Source: UBA8231 sp036011085
GTDB taxonomy: Bacteria; Latescibacterota; UBA2968; UBA8231
NCBI GenBank assembly: GCA_036011085.1
Contig: DASCMS010000048.1
Location: forward strand, 62,001 to 126,000
Length of the DNA stretch: 64,000 nucleotides
Direction of reading: 5' to 3'
Shown: one piece after another, positions 8,440 through 17,581 of the stretch
Layout of the letters: each line of letters starts with the position of its first letter
How positions within the stretch are numbered: position 1 is the first letter of the stretch
The notes under the pieces: generated by a model
The model's database searches: none
The model's input: the letters and a program-made list of their open reading frames with translations, nothing else
Told to the model about the DNA's origin: nothing
Position numbers and translations under genes: made by a program

Positions 8440-9681
8440 TCAACGCGCCGCCGCGTGACGACCGGCACAGGCACCACTCGACCACGCCCACTGGAGGTTG
8501 TACCCCCCCAGGTCGCCGTGTACGTCGACCATCTCACCGGCAAAGTAGAGTCCTGGCGCGACGTAGGACTCCATTGTGTGCGGATCTATTTCGTCGGTGC
8601 GCACACCACCGATCATCACTTCGGCGTAATCAAAGTCGCGAGGCCCCGTCACGCGGATGGGCCAGGCCGTGAGCAGGCAGGCCAGCTCCCAGCGTTGTCG
8701 CTTCGACACGCCACCAGCAGGTGCGGACGCGTCGAGGCCCGCCTTGTTGAGCAGGGCGGCGGCGATCTTGGCGTGCAGCAGCCCTGCAAGGCTCAAGTCC
8801 AGGTCCCGGTGCGGGTGACGGTCCCAACGGGCCTGCAGCAGCTCGCCCGCCTCTTCGGCGGAGAGTTCGGGCAACAAGCTGACCGTCAGATCGAGAGGGC
8901 CGCTCTGCCGCAGATGCGGAACGATCCGGGCGCTGAGATTGAGGATCGTGAACCCGGACAGTCCATACTTGGTGAACAGCAGGTCGTCCGTGTCGGATAC
9001 GATGGCATGGCCGGGACCCGCCTGCACCCTGGCCCAGGTCTTGACGCCCTGCATCCGCCGCACCCACCGATCCTCGCTCTCGAGGGCGACGAGACCCGGG
9101 TACAGGGCGGTGCGCGTGTGCCCCAGACCTTCGACGAGAGCGATGCCACTGTCGTCCGCGCCCAGCTTCGGCACGCTGAGCCCCCCGGAACAGGCGATCA
9201 CGTGTTCCGCCTTTCGTCGGATGCCATCGGAGCCCACGACGCGGAAGCCACCTTCTTCGCCGCGACGCAACTGATCGACCCGGACGTCGAGGCACACATC
9301 GACGCCAAGGACTGCCAGACGATCGGCGAGGAGGCTGACGACGGATCGCGCCTGATCGGAGCGCGGGAACAGACGACCCCGCTTTTCCTCTTTGGTTTCG
9401 ATGCCCAGGTCGTGGAAGAAACCGAGGGCCTCCTGCACTGGAAATGCTGCCAGCGAGGGACGCACGAAACGAGGTCGCTCCCCGTGGTAGTGGGTGGGGT
9501 CATCGCCGTCGACATTGAGCAGGTTACAGCGGCCGTTGCCGGAGAGCAGAACCTTCCGTCCAAGCTCTCGACCCGCCTCGAGCAGGACGACGGTTCCCCC
9601 TGTCTCGGCCGCCTGGATCGCGGCCATCATGCCCGCCGCCCCGCCACCGATTACGAGACTGTCGCAGTGTCTGTCTTCCAT
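8440..9681 (-). CDS. HI0933/BaiN-family NAD(P)/FAD-dependent oxidoreductase
   Basis: A 413-aa flavoprotein. The dinucleotide-binding motif VIGGGAAGMMAA is at about 10-21 and the family signature GRKVLLSGNGRCN at about 42-54. The C-terminus reads PGLYFAGEMVDVHGDLGGYNLQWAWSSG, typical of HI0933-like proteins that close over FAD. Relatives include BaiN, proposed to reduce bile-acid intermediates, and many proteins of unknown function (YhiN). It is the first gene of the flavoprotein-mocA-xdhC-nitrilase run. The ATG at 9681 faces the divergent gene at 9839 across 157 bp that hold a convincing promoter for the latter. Confidence 0.9.
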   Translation of the reverse strand: MEDRHCDSLVIGGGAAGMMAAIQAAETGGTVVLLEAGRELGRKVLLSGNGRCNLLNVDGDDPTHYHGERPRFVRPSLAAFPVQEALGFFHDLGIETKEEKRGRLFPRSDQARSVVSLLADRLAVLGVDVCLDVRVDQLRRGEEGGFRVVGSDGIRRKAEHVIACSGGLSVPKLGADDSGIALVEGLGHTRTALYPGLVALESEDRWVRRMQGVKTWARVQAGPGHAIVSDTDDLLFTKYGLSGFTILNLSARIVPHLRQSGPLDLTVSLLPELSAEEAGELLQARWDRHPHRDLDLSLAGLLHAKIAAALLNKAGLDASAPAGGVSKRQRWELACLLTAWPIRVTGPRDFDYAEVMIGGVRTDEIDPHTMESYVAPGLYFAGEMVDVHGDLGGYNLQWAWSSGACAGRHAAAR

Positions 9682-9749
9682 GATCTATCTGTCGGTTTTA
9701 CAGCTGGTTACGGATTGTCGAACCGGAACCGGGAGCGAGGCGTCTCATC

Positions 9750-9778
9750 TTGACACTCACCCGGTGACCGGCTATCTT
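9750..9778 (+). promoter_or_regulatory. Sigma-70-type promoter for the 937-aa gene
   Basis: TTGACA (9750-9755) is followed after exactly 17 bp by TATCTT (9773-9778). This is a consensus -35 and a four-of-six -10. Transcription would start near 9785, about 55 nt before ATG 9839, whose SD AGAGG lies at 9829-9833. Confidence 0.5.
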
Positions 9779-9838
9779 CTTCGGTCTCTATATAACTGAA
9801 ATATACAGTTCGCGGAACTCCCGAATTCAGAGGATGTT

Positions 9839-12652
9839 ATGACCGTTTCCCAAGTTGGCGAGGAGGTGGAATCGGAGATGATCTCCGGTACCGCCCTCTC
9901 GACGGGGCCCGACTCCGATCCCCGAACAAGCACCCTTCCCGATCTCGCCGCCTGGCAGGTCGAGTTCCGCGAGGGACTCGCTGGGGAGGCCGGCCCCAGC
10001 GACGAGGGCCTGCTCGTTATCGGCTGTACCGGCGCCGGTGATGCCGTCGTCACTGCGCCCACACCGATCCAGGCTCCCCCGGAGGCCATCGCCCTGCAGG
10101 TAACCGTCGAGTCCGCCAGCGCGGTTGACGCGGAGCATGTTGGCGAGCTGGTGGCACAGCTCGGCAGCGGCCAGGAACTTCGCCTGGGACCACTCGACTT
10201 CACCGGCAGGCACCTGTTGCGCCACGCCTTGCCCGGCGGCAGCAGCGTCGTCGGGCTCATCGCCCGCGGTCTGTTCCACGAGGAGTCCGCCGAATTCATC
10301 ATCCACGAGATCGCCTTCGAGGATGCCGCGCCGTCAACAGAATCACCGGTCGCCCTGCCACACCCATACGGCGAATCGCCATCCATATTGCCGTTCACGG
10401 ACGAGGAGGTGACCAACTCGATTGAGAAAGACGGGATCTCCTTCATCCTCGAAGCACGCTCCCTGTCGGCGGTGGTCCGCTACGTCTACACCCCGATCGA
10501 GGGGAATCTGTCAGACATCGAAGTCGAGATCAACAATGCCGATGCCATCAAGCTGGCAGAGGACGGTGGCATCAGGGTCGTGATGGGGGGCCAGGAGTGG
10601 TCGGCTGCCGATGAAGAGATCGAACGCCACTTCGTCTCCAGCGACCAGGTCGGCGAGGCCATAGAGGCGCGCTGGCAGTTCCGCCGTGGCAGTGAACTGG
10701 CTGACTTTCTCTTCCGCTTGCGCATCGAGGGCAAGTCTCTGATCGTCGAACTGGAAGGCGGCGGCGACAAGGCAGCCGGCATCGAGCTCGGTTATGTCTC
10801 CGGTGCGATCCACCCCCGACCGGTCAGGGTGCCGTACTTCAGCTTCGGTGAAGAACAGCCCGTCATCCTGTCCACGTCCGGTGTCTTCATCTCCAGTCTG
10901 CTCGACTGGTATCACTCGGCAGCGGCATCGATGCACGGTGTTCCCGGCAGCGATGACCAGGTTCTGCACCTCAATGGCGGCTGCCGTTACGCATCGATCT
11001 CTGGAGAACGGCGCAACGCCCTGCGAGAGCGCTGGGTACTGACCGTGTCCCGTCGGTTTGAGGAGGTGCTGCCGGCGCAGCCAGAGATCGGCGAGCATCA
11101 GCCTTTGTCCCTGTCTCCTGACATGGTGTGGTGCCGGCTGCCTGAGATGGCCGCCGGCGAGGAGGCCTACGTCGAGGCCTACGAGCGACTCCGAATGTTT
11201 CGTCAGGCCGGCCTCGAGGACCTTCTCATCCTCCACCCTGAGACCACCTGGCACGACGGCACAGGGGGGGCGCCGGCTCTGGATACCGTAGGCGCCCAAT
11301 CCAAGGGCGGTGACGACGCCTTCCACGAGTACCTCGACGCGGTCAAGGATCTCGGATACGAGTACGGTCTGCATGCCTCCTTCCGCAACATCACGCCCCA
11401 TGATGCGGCCTGGTCCTCTGACAGCGTGGCCTTCGACTCTGAGGGCGAGTTCGAGATCACCGGACCGGGTCGATACCTGCTCAAACCCAGTCGCACGGCA
11501 GACATCGCCGGAAGCCGCGTGGAACGCCTGGTCAATGAGTACGGGGCGGGATATATCTTCCTCGGCGACCACGCCGAGATGCCGCCATGGGAACGTGTGG
11601 ATTGTGATTCCCGTGCCGCAGCGCCAGCCAGCTTCGCAGCCACGCTGCGTGCCGAGCAGGCCCTTCTGGCGTCGCTGTCTGCCGGCAGTGGCGTGCCCGT
11701 CATCGCCAACGGCGGCAGCCACTGGCTGCACAACGGCCTGCTCAGCGGCGGTGTGGCCAGGATGAGCGGCAACCGACCCGCCGAGCAGCCTCTACTCGTC
11801 GACTTTGCCCTCGGACAGTTTCGTCAGTCTCAGGTCAACGCGGGAGTCGGCACACCGGAGGAGTACTTCGGTGTCGAGATCCCGGAAGCGGAACGCGACA
11901 GCCGCAGCTGTTGGCTGGATCGCTACATCGCCGCTACCCTGGCGTTCGGCCACGCCGGTATGCTTCCCGACCTCGAGCAATGGGGACTGCCGGCGGTGGC
12001 CAAGACCTACTACCTGCTGCGTCGACTCCAGCCCCACTATCTCGGCGTCGCCGTCGAGGCCATCCACTACCAGCGCGGTGGCAACCTGCTGGAGACGACC
12101 GAAGCCCTGGTCGCGGGGGCGCACGAACTGAGCCAGGTCCGTGTCACCTACCGCAACGGTCTGCAGTTGCACGTCAACGGCTCCGCCGACGAGGACTGGA
12201 CCATCGAAGTCGATGAGGACACCCAGTTCCGACTGCCACCCGGGTCATTTCTCGCGCGTGGTCCCGGTGACCTGCTCGTCTACAGTGCCGACACCGGATC
12301 GGGGCGCGTTGACTATTCGGCCTGCGATGAGTACACGTATTGCGATACTCGTGGTCAGCGTCTCACACAGGGGGCGCTGACGCTCACCGGAGCCGCTGTA
12401 CTGACGCATGAGGACTGGGTGATCGATGTATACCTTTTCGATTGTACGGATACGATCGAGATCAACCCCGCTGAACTGTGGCCGGATCGGCGCATGCCGC
12501 CCCTTCGCGTACTCGCCTATCGAGACGAATTGGACAAGCCCGAGTCCCTCACTGCCAGCGCCGCCGACGGGCCGGTCATCATCCAGCCACAGGACGACGT
12601 GTACCGCTACCGGATCACCCTTCCCGAATGGATGGTCGAACCGGGGAAGTGA
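9839..12652 (+). CDS. Large glycoside hydrolase-like protein, family not assigned
   Basis: A 937-aa protein without a signal peptide (cytoplasmic by sequence). Residues about 30-185 look like a beta-rich carbohydrate-binding-type domain, about 190-400 a second beta domain (DGISFILEARSLSAVVRYVYTP), and about 420-740 an alpha/beta barrel. The last contains MVWCRLPEMAAGEEAYVEAY, LLILHPETTWHDG, GYEYGLHASFRN and GYIFLGDHAEMPPW. A C-terminal beta domain follows. The beta-supersandwich plus barrel order resembles GH36- or GH101-like alpha-glycosidases, and the aspartates or glutamates in HPETTWHDG and FLGDHAEMPPW would be catalytic candidates. This is fold-level inference; I do not recognise a precise family. 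The gene has its own promoter and is followed after 6 bp by the next gene. Confidence 0.5.
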   Translation: MTVSQVGEEVESEMISGTALSTGPDSDPRTSTLPDLAAWQVEFREGLAGEAGPSDEGLLVIGCTGAGDAVVTAPTPIQAPPEAIALQVTVESASAVDAEHVGELVAQLGSGQELRLGPLDFTGRHLLRHALPGGSSVVGLIARGLFHEESAEFIIHEIAFEDAAPSTESPVALPHPYGESPSILPFTDEEVTNSIEKDGISFILEARSLSAVVRYVYTPIEGNLSDIEVEINNADAIKLAEDGGIRVVMGGQEWSAADEEIERHFVSSDQVGEAIEARWQFRRGSELADFLFRLRIEGKSLIVELEGGGDKAAGIELGYVSGAIHPRPVRVPYFSFGEEQPVILSTSGVFISSLLDWYHSAAASMHGVPGSDDQVLHLNGGCRYASISGERRNALRERWVLTVSRRFEEVLPAQPEIGEHQPLSLSPDMVWCRLPEMAAGEEAYVEAYERLRMFRQAGLEDLLILHPETTWHDGTGGAPALDTVGAQSKGGDDAFHEYLDAVKDLGYEYGLHASFRNITPHDAAWSSDSVAFDSEGEFEITGPGRYLLKPSRTADIAGSRVERLVNEYGAGYIFLGDHAEMPPWERVDCDSRAAAPASFAATLRAEQALLASLSAGSGVPVIANGGSHWLHNGLLSGGVARMSGNRPAEQPLLVDFALGQFRQSQVNAGVGTPEEYFGVEIPEAERDSRSCWLDRYIAATLAFGHAGMLPDLEQWGLPAVAKTYYLLRRLQPHYLGVAVEAIHYQRGGNLLETTEALVAGAHELSQVRVTYRNGLQLHVNGSADEDWTIEVDEDTQFRLPPGSFLARGPGDLLVYSADTGSGRVDYSACDEYTYCDTRGQRLTQGALTLTGAAVLTHEDWVIDVYLFDCTDTIEINPAELWPDRRMPPLRVLAYRDELDKPESLTASAADGPVIIQPQDDVYRYRITLPEWMVEPGK

Positions 12653-12658
12653 TATGTG

Positions 12659-13924
12659 ATGGCAACCCTTGACGACACGCAGGCCCTGACGGAGCCAGAG
12701 CTCAACTCCCCGGAGGAAGGCGAAGACCTGCACGGGCGCGTCCTGTCTCTGGCCCGTCGCATCACGAGCCTGGCGGAGAGTGACGATGACGACGAAATCG
12801 AGGATCCCCAGCTCGGACATCAGCTCGCCCTGTCCGTCAAACCATATGTCGATCGCCTCGTCGCCCTTCGACATCTGCTCAATCCCGTGGGTCGCATCAT
12901 CGAGAAACGGGACCAGATGGAGGAGTTGCGCGACGAAATCGCCGGAGATATCGCCAGCGTCGAGGATGCCAGTCAGGAACTCGGAGAGTCCGTCGATGTG
13001 ACACTGATGACCGAACTGCAGACCGAGCTCGCCGTCGTCAAGCGCGACCGCAAACTGTTCACCGAGGACGAGGAGGACGAGGAGGACGACAGCCTTTCCG
13101 AGTCGGAAGCCGACGACGATGGAGGGCACGCGAACAAGCGGCCAGGCCGCACCGCGTTTCTTGATCGTCCCGTCTCCGAACGACTGCGGCTCGTCCTCGG
13201 TCAGCGCTTCATCGATCTGGATCGGCTCGGCGACGTCGTCGGCGCCCCCCTGCCCGACGACGAGATCGAACTTGCTGAAGGGCGGCGGGAACGAGTATGG
13301 GAAGGGCTTATGCAGATCGAGCGTTTCGGCCACCATGCTCGGCAGGAGCAGCTCGGCCCACTGCGGCAGGCCCTGCGGGACTACGTCCTTGTCTACCGCA
13401 CGCCGCGCCTGCCGAACGCCGATGGTGAGGGGGACACGGCGTGCACGATCAGCACGCTGAAGGACTGTCTGCCCACCAGGTTCGTCGGCTCCTCCGATCG
13501 CTCTCTCTGGTACTCAGGCCTGCCGTTCTACCGGGAGTCCTTCCCCGAGGGACACTGGGCCCTGCTCGACAGGCAATACCTGAACTGCACTTTCAAGCAG
13601 CCAAAGATCCGCCTGGTGATGTACGCCCGGGCCAACGAACTACCGGCCGAGGCCCTGCGCCAGAAATCCGTCCTTGAGGATGTCTACGATCGTGCCATCG
13701 TCGATGGCGTCATGGACACGCTTTTCTTCGACGGCTGCAACAGTCTCACCCGGACGACCTATCAGCAGAAGGACGAGCCGGCAAAGAAGCAGGTACACGT
13801 GTACTACCGGGATGGACAGATTCGCATCTCCGGAAAGCGTGGCCTCCCCCACTGGCGCCCCGGCAAGCCGCGCTGGCCGGGCGTTCTGCCCGCCATCGTC
13901 TTCGATCAACGCCTGCCGGACTGA
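12659..13924 (+). CDS. Unrecognised 421-aa protein, acidic linker plus C-terminal domain shared with the next gene
   Basis: Start ATG at 12659, six bases after the preceding stop; a GTG directly before it is a less likely start. The N-terminal 110 residues are helical (LHGRVLSLARRITSL, DRLVALRHLLNP, KRDQMEELRDEIA). A highly acidic low-complexity linker (EDEEDEEDD near 138) follows, then a globular C-terminal part. The last 110 residues (GHWALLDRQY...VLEDVYDRAIVDGVMDTLFFDG...QVHVYYRDGQIRISG) align with the end of the downstream 612-aa protein (PGWALITTES...MVEAIYDLVVGELVLGQ...FVCVYFPDEGIRVRD). The two therefore look like paralogues that diverged in their N-terminal halves. No signal peptide or membrane segment is visible, and I do not know the function. 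Confidence 0.55.
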   Translation: MATLDDTQALTEPELNSPEEGEDLHGRVLSLARRITSLAESDDDDEIEDPQLGHQLALSVKPYVDRLVALRHLLNPVGRIIEKRDQMEELRDEIAGDIASVEDASQELGESVDVTLMTELQTELAVVKRDRKLFTEDEEDEEDDSLSESEADDDGGHANKRPGRTAFLDRPVSERLRLVLGQRFIDLDRLGDVVGAPLPDDEIELAEGRRERVWEGLMQIERFGHHARQEQLGPLRQALRDYVLVYRTPRLPNADGEGDTACTISTLKDCLPTRFVGSSDRSLWYSGLPFYRESFPEGHWALLDRQYLNCTFKQPKIRLVMYARANELPAEALRQKSVLEDVYDRAIVDGVMDTLFFDGCNSLTRTTYQQKDEPAKKQVHVYYRDGQIRISGKRGLPHWRPGKPRWPGVLPAIVFDQRLPD

Positions 13925-13933
13925 AGCCACGTC

Positions 13934-15772
13934 GTGGACGAAATCGCCCAACAACTCCGTTCCGAGACCCAGTCCCTCGAGGATCACATCGAACGAGCCG
14001 GCGACCGGCTGCTTGCAGCCCATTGGGCGGACGCCCTCATCGAGCCCTTCGAGCAGATCGAAAGCACCCTTGAGGGCGACGACCTGCGTGCCGCCATCGT
14101 CGCCTTCCATCACGCCCGCAACCGCTTCAAGATCAACGGCCATGTGGCCGACCGCATAGACGAAATCCTGGAACGGCACAGCCACCTGGTTGCCGACCTC
14201 GATGAACCGGTTGATAAAGTCGCCGCCGCCGAGTACGAGGATGTCGTACTGCCTCCGGATGCCGATCCGGGTGACACCGTCACCGACGACGCTGACAGCC
14301 TGTTTCTCGAAGAGGATGAAGAACCCATCGACGCCGGAGTCTCACCGACCAGTGACACTCCCCACCTTCCCGCGTATGAAGATGGCGCCGTCGTCTTCAA
14401 TCCGAGCGGCGATGAAGAGGAAGGTCAGACCGTCGACTTCGGTTCAGACATGCCGGCAAACGAGCTCCATGTCGACTTCGGCAGAGATACACCTGCCGAC
14501 GATGACTCCGGCCCTCTCGCCGGTACGCCTACGGGGACGGCAAGACCCGTCGAAGACAAATCACGCCACGGCTCCTTGGAAGGTCCGTCGGATGGCGGTG
14601 ACAGCGACGATCTGTTCGGCGCCGGCACGCCCACGGGGACACAGCAGCCCGTCGAGGACAAGACCCGCAACGGCTCCTTGGAAGGTCCGTCGGATGGCGC
14701 CGGCGGCGACGACCTGTTCAGCGCCGGAACGCCCACGGGGACACAGCAGCCCGTCGAGGACAAGACCCGCAACGGCTCCTTGGAAGGCCCGTCGGATGGC
14801 GCCGGCGGCGACGACCTGTTCAGCGCCGGAACGCCCACGGGAACCGAACAACCCGTCGAAGACAAATCCCGCAGTGGCTCTCTCGAGGTCCCGCCGGACG
14901 GCGGCGGCGACGACCTGTTCAGTGCCGGAACACCCACGGGGACGGAACAACCCGTCGAGGACAAGACCCGTGACGCCTCCCTCGAACGCCCGTCAGACGC
15001 CGGCGACGATCCCTTCGGCGCCGGAACACCGACGGGGACGGAACACTCCGTGGAGGACAAGACCCGGGATGCCTCCCTCGGACCTCCAGCCGGGTCGGCA
15101 GCTCCTACTCTCTACTCCATTTTCGCCCACGCCATCAGCGTTGACGATGCCGCCGCAGGCCTCGACATCACCGTCTCTGCGGCCGATCGCAGCTTCCTGG
15201 AGCAGAAACTTCGTGCCCGTCTCAGCGACCCGGTCGTGGCCGCCCTGCGGGCACAGAAGTCGGCGGAGAAACAGTACATCCTCATCCCCCGATTGACACG
15301 AGGCACAGATCCTGCCAGCGGCGGCACGTTGCCGATGACGGTGAAGAACATGGCCACTCGGTACACGGGACTCTTCGGCGACATACGGGACCTGATGCGC
15401 TATCGCAATGACAGCATGATGTCTACCGAGGTCCCGGAGCCAGGGTGGGCCCTGATCACCACCGAATCACCCCGTGAGAGTCTGTCCAAGAACTACATGC
15501 AGCAGAACCAGTACCTGCGCTTCCTGACAGGTTCGTTGGCGATCCCGTCGCACCTCATACGGCGTCGTACCATGGTGGAAGCGATCTACGATCTGGTCGT
15601 CGGTGAACTGGTTCTCGGTCAGCATCTGCAGCGCGCCTCTCTCGACTGGACATCCTCATCGCCGGCCAAGAACGACTTCGTGTGTGTCTACTTCCCGGAT
15701 GAGGGGATCCGCGTCCGCGACCTGTCGCGGGTCACTCGGCACCAGTCCCTCGGCGTTACTCCCAACTGGTAA
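13934..15772 (+). CDS. Unrecognised 612-aa protein with six tandem 34-aa acidic repeats
   Basis: Starts with GTG 13934, 9 bp after the previous stop. The N-terminal 100 residues are helical, followed by an acidic, disordered region. Six tandem repeats follow (unit: AGTPTGTxQPVEDKTRNGSLEG, then a PSDG and DDLF tail), then a globular domain from about residue 390. The C-terminal domain shares a pattern with the preceding gene: PGWALITTES, RRRTMVEAIYDLVVGEL and NDFVCVYFPDEGIRVRDLS. Nothing suggests export. The repeats resemble a flexible spacer or multivalent binding surface that might recruit a partner through the conserved VEDK(T/S)R and DDLF motifs; DDLF-like motifs often act as short linear ligands (inference). 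HemE follows one base after the stop. Confidence 0.55.
   Translation: MDEIAQQLRSETQSLEDHIERAGDRLLAAHWADALIEPFEQIESTLEGDDLRAAIVAFHHARNRFKINGHVADRIDEILERHSHLVADLDEPVDKVAAAEYEDVVLPPDADPGDTVTDDADSLFLEEDEEPIDAGVSPTSDTPHLPAYEDGAVVFNPSGDEEEGQTVDFGSDMPANELHVDFGRDTPADDDSGPLAGTPTGTARPVEDKSRHGSLEGPSDGGDSDDLFGAGTPTGTQQPVEDKTRNGSLEGPSDGAGGDDLFSAGTPTGTQQPVEDKTRNGSLEGPSDGAGGDDLFSAGTPTGTEQPVEDKSRSGSLEVPPDGGGDDLFSAGTPTGTEQPVEDKTRDASLERPSDAGDDPFGAGTPTGTEHSVEDKTRDASLGPPAGSAAPTLYSIFAHAISVDDAAAGLDITVSAADRSFLEQKLRARLSDPVVAALRAQKSAEKQYILIPRLTRGTDPASGGTLPMTVKNMATRYTGLFGDIRDLMRYRNDSMMSTEVPEPGWALITTESPRESLSKNYMQQNQYLRFLTGSLAIPSHLIRRRTMVEAIYDLVVGELVLGQHLQRASLDWTSSSPAKNDFVCVYFPDEGIRVRDLSRVTRHQSLGVTPNW
14519..15090 (+). 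repeat. Six in-frame tandem repeats of about 96-105 bp
   Basis: Six units encode AGTPTGT, two variable residues, then (P/S)VEDK and a (T/S)R. Units start near 14519, 14624, 14726, 14828, 14927 and 15023; the last is truncated. Units 2 and 3 are almost identical at the nucleotide level over their 102 bp, while units 1 and 4-6 have drifted and lost a few codons. This points to recent copy-number change in the middle of the array. Confidence 0.9.
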
Positions 15773-15773
15773 G

Positions 15774-16805
15774 ATGACAGAGGAGCCTCTGTTCCTGGCC
15801 GCTTGCCGTGGCCAGGTCACGCCTCGGCGGCCCATCTGGCTCATGCGCCAGGCAGGGCGGATTCTGGCTCCCTACCGGCAGCTGAAGGATCAGGTGGGCA
15901 GCATCGAGCGCATGTTCCGCGAGCCGGAGATCGCCACGCAGGTAACCCTCATGCCCGTAGAGATGCTCGGCGTCGATGCCGCCATTCTCTTTGCCGACAT
16001 CTTTACGCCCGTCGATCCCATGGGCTGTCAGGTCACCTTCAACCCGGGACCAGTGCTCGAGTACTATGTCTCTGGCCCGGATGATGTCGCCCGGCTGCAC
16101 GTCTTCGACTCCGAGTCCGAGCTCGCCTATGTAGCCGAGACGATCGGTCGCATTCGCAGTCAACTTCCGGAATCGGTGCCTCTCATCGGCTTCGCCGGGG
16201 CCCCGTTGACACTGGCCACCTACATGGCCGAAACCGGAGCCCGGGGACGTGAGTTCACCGGCCTGCGTCGACTGCTGCATACCGATCCGGACACTGCCCT
16301 GGCTCTGATTGACAAACTCACCGACGTTGCCATCGACTACCTGTCCATGCAGGTTCGGGCCGGTGCCCAGGCGCTGCAGCTGTTTGACACCTGGATCGGG
16401 GCCCTGTCACTGGCTGACTTCGTCGCCATCGCCCTGCCCCGGCTGCAGCGGATCTTCCAGCATCTGTCCACGCTTGGTGTACCGACGATCTACTACGCCA
16501 ACGACGCCGCACACCTGGTCGGCGTCCTGGACCAGATCGGCGCCGACGTGCTCAGTGTCGACTGGCGTACCGACCTGAACGATCTCTTCGCCCGCAACCC
16601 CGGACGCCCGGTACAGGGAAACTTCGATCCTCTCGGCCTGTTCGCCGACCCGGATCGTGTCGAGACCGGCGCCCGCCAGCTGTTGCAGAAGACGGACGGT
16701 CATCCCCATATCTTCAATCTGGGACATGGCGTTCATCCCGACACGCCCTACGACAGCGTCGTTCGACTTGTCGACACGGTGAAGAGCTACCGAACTCCGA
16801 CCTGA
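15774..16805 (+). CDS. hemE: Uroporphyrinogen decarboxylase
   Basis: Decarboxylates the four acetate side chains of uroporphyrinogen III to give coproporphyrinogen III in haem synthesis. The 343-aa length is normal. The N-terminal active-site motif PIWLMRQAGRILAPYR holds the substrate-binding arginines, and FADIFTPVDPMG supplies the catalytic Asp. GFAGAPLTLATYM, WIGALS and the C-terminal FNLGHGVHPDTP are further conserved sites. ATG 15774 lies one base after the TAA of the repeat protein, so translation is probably coupled; a longer frame upstream overlaps that gene and is rejected. Other haem genes are absent here. HemE competes with cobalamin synthesis for uroporphyrinogen III, but this organism seems to import corrinoids (btu genes at 26341-31534). 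Confidence 0.95.
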   Translation: MTEEPLFLAACRGQVTPRRPIWLMRQAGRILAPYRQLKDQVGSIERMFREPEIATQVTLMPVEMLGVDAAILFADIFTPVDPMGCQVTFNPGPVLEYYVSGPDDVARLHVFDSESELAYVAETIGRIRSQLPESVPLIGFAGAPLTLATYMAETGARGREFTGLRRLLHTDPDTALALIDKLTDVAIDYLSMQVRAGAQALQLFDTWIGALSLADFVAIALPRLQRIFQHLSTLGVPTIYYANDAAHLVGVLDQIGADVLSVDWRTDLNDLFARNPGRPVQGNFDPLGLFADPDRVETGARQLLQKTDGHPHIFNLGHGVHPDTPYDSVVRLVDTVKSYRTPT

Positions 16806-16827
16806 TCAACCAACGGAGGACCAGAGG

Positions 16828-17094
16828 ATGGCGGCAGAAGAGAACACTCCCCCGCGCAGACGCGAGCCGGAAATCATCGAGAAGGGGGTTACTCGCAGGC
16901 ATACCTTCTTCTGCGTCGACCGCAAACGCCACGCCGAGAAGAAGGAAGTGATCGAGGCCGTACCGAAGACGATCACCGTCCTCGGACGTCAGGTGGAGGG
17001 CTGGATCATCACCACCGAAGAGGAGGTAATCGACAAGACGATCACCCTTGAGGAATCGCTGGAGGGAATCGGCCTGCTGCACGACACGGAGTAG
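16828..17094 (+). CDS. Small charged protein of unknown function
   Basis: An 88-aa protein with ATG 16828 and a good SD (GGAGGA about 7 nt upstream), 22 bp after hemE. It is rich in Glu, Lys, Arg and Thr (IIEKGVTRRHTFFCVDRKRH..., VLGRQVEGWIITTEEEVIDKTITLEESLEGIG). No membrane segment or known motif is seen. The single Cys and two His near residues 25-36 do not form an obvious metal site. Its position and SD support a real gene in the hemE transcript. Confidence 0.6.
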   Translation: MAAEENTPPRRREPEIIEKGVTRRHTFFCVDRKRHAEKKEVIEAVPKTITVLGRQVEGWIITTEEEVIDKTITLEESLEGIGLLHDTE

Positions 17095-17110
17095 GCCGGG
17101 CCGCCGGTAA

Positions 17111-17581
17111 TCAGGGGCGCCAACTCCATTCGAGAGCATCCTCGCGCCAGAGCGCCCAGCGCTCGGGGGGATCGTCCAGTTCCGCCCCCGGCGTCAGGAA
17201 CTCGCCGACAAAGTCATGTCGCCCGTCATATCGGGGCCACAGCACTGGAAACTCTGAACGCAGCAGATCACCGACACGCTTCTGGATGCCTTCCGCATGG
17301 TAGGCCAGGACCCGCTCGGTCTCTTTCCTGCCTGCCTCCGACAGATGCTTCGCCATCGGTGTGCTGATCCAGAACTCGAAGCCCACCTGATTGCTGTCCG
17401 TGAGGGATACCGACACCCGATATGCCGGATAGCTGAGCGCCAGGCCGAGGACCTCCAGGCGCATCTCGAGCCAGGAACCTTCGCTCACCTGGCGCGGCAA
17501 CGCCAGATCTTCGGCCGGCAGGTCGGCGGCCAGGGGGAGCCCAACCGCCAGCAGGACACCCGCAACCAGCAGGGCACGCAT
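17111..17581 (-). CDS. Exported protein of unknown function
   Basis: Starts at ATG 17581 (MRALLVAGVLLAVGLPLAADLPA), overlapping the stop of the CBS protein by one base (TGATG). The 156-aa product has a clear signal peptide with cleavage probably after ADLPA or an earlier Ala. The mature part (SEGSWLEMRLEVLGLALSYPAYRVSVSL..., WISTPMAKHLSEAGRKETERVLAYHAEGI) is mixed alpha/beta without a recognised domain. It is the last gene of the CBS-KorA-KorB-CBS unit. The coupling suggests co-expression, though a periplasmic protein at the end of a cytoplasmic enzyme operon is unexpected. Confidence 0.6.
   Translation of the reverse strand: MRALLVAGVLLAVGLPLAADLPAEDLALPRQVSEGSWLEMRLEVLGLALSYPAYRVSVSLTDSNQVGFEFWISTPMAKHLSEAGRKETERVLAYHAEGIQKRVGDLLRSEFPVLWPRYDGRHDFVGEFLTPGAELDDPPERWALWREDALEWSWRP

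Noticed and set aside
8434..9753. Plus-strand frame of about 440 codons over the HI0933-type gene
   Set aside because: The minus-strand protein has diagnostic FAD motifs; the plus-strand product has none and no SD.
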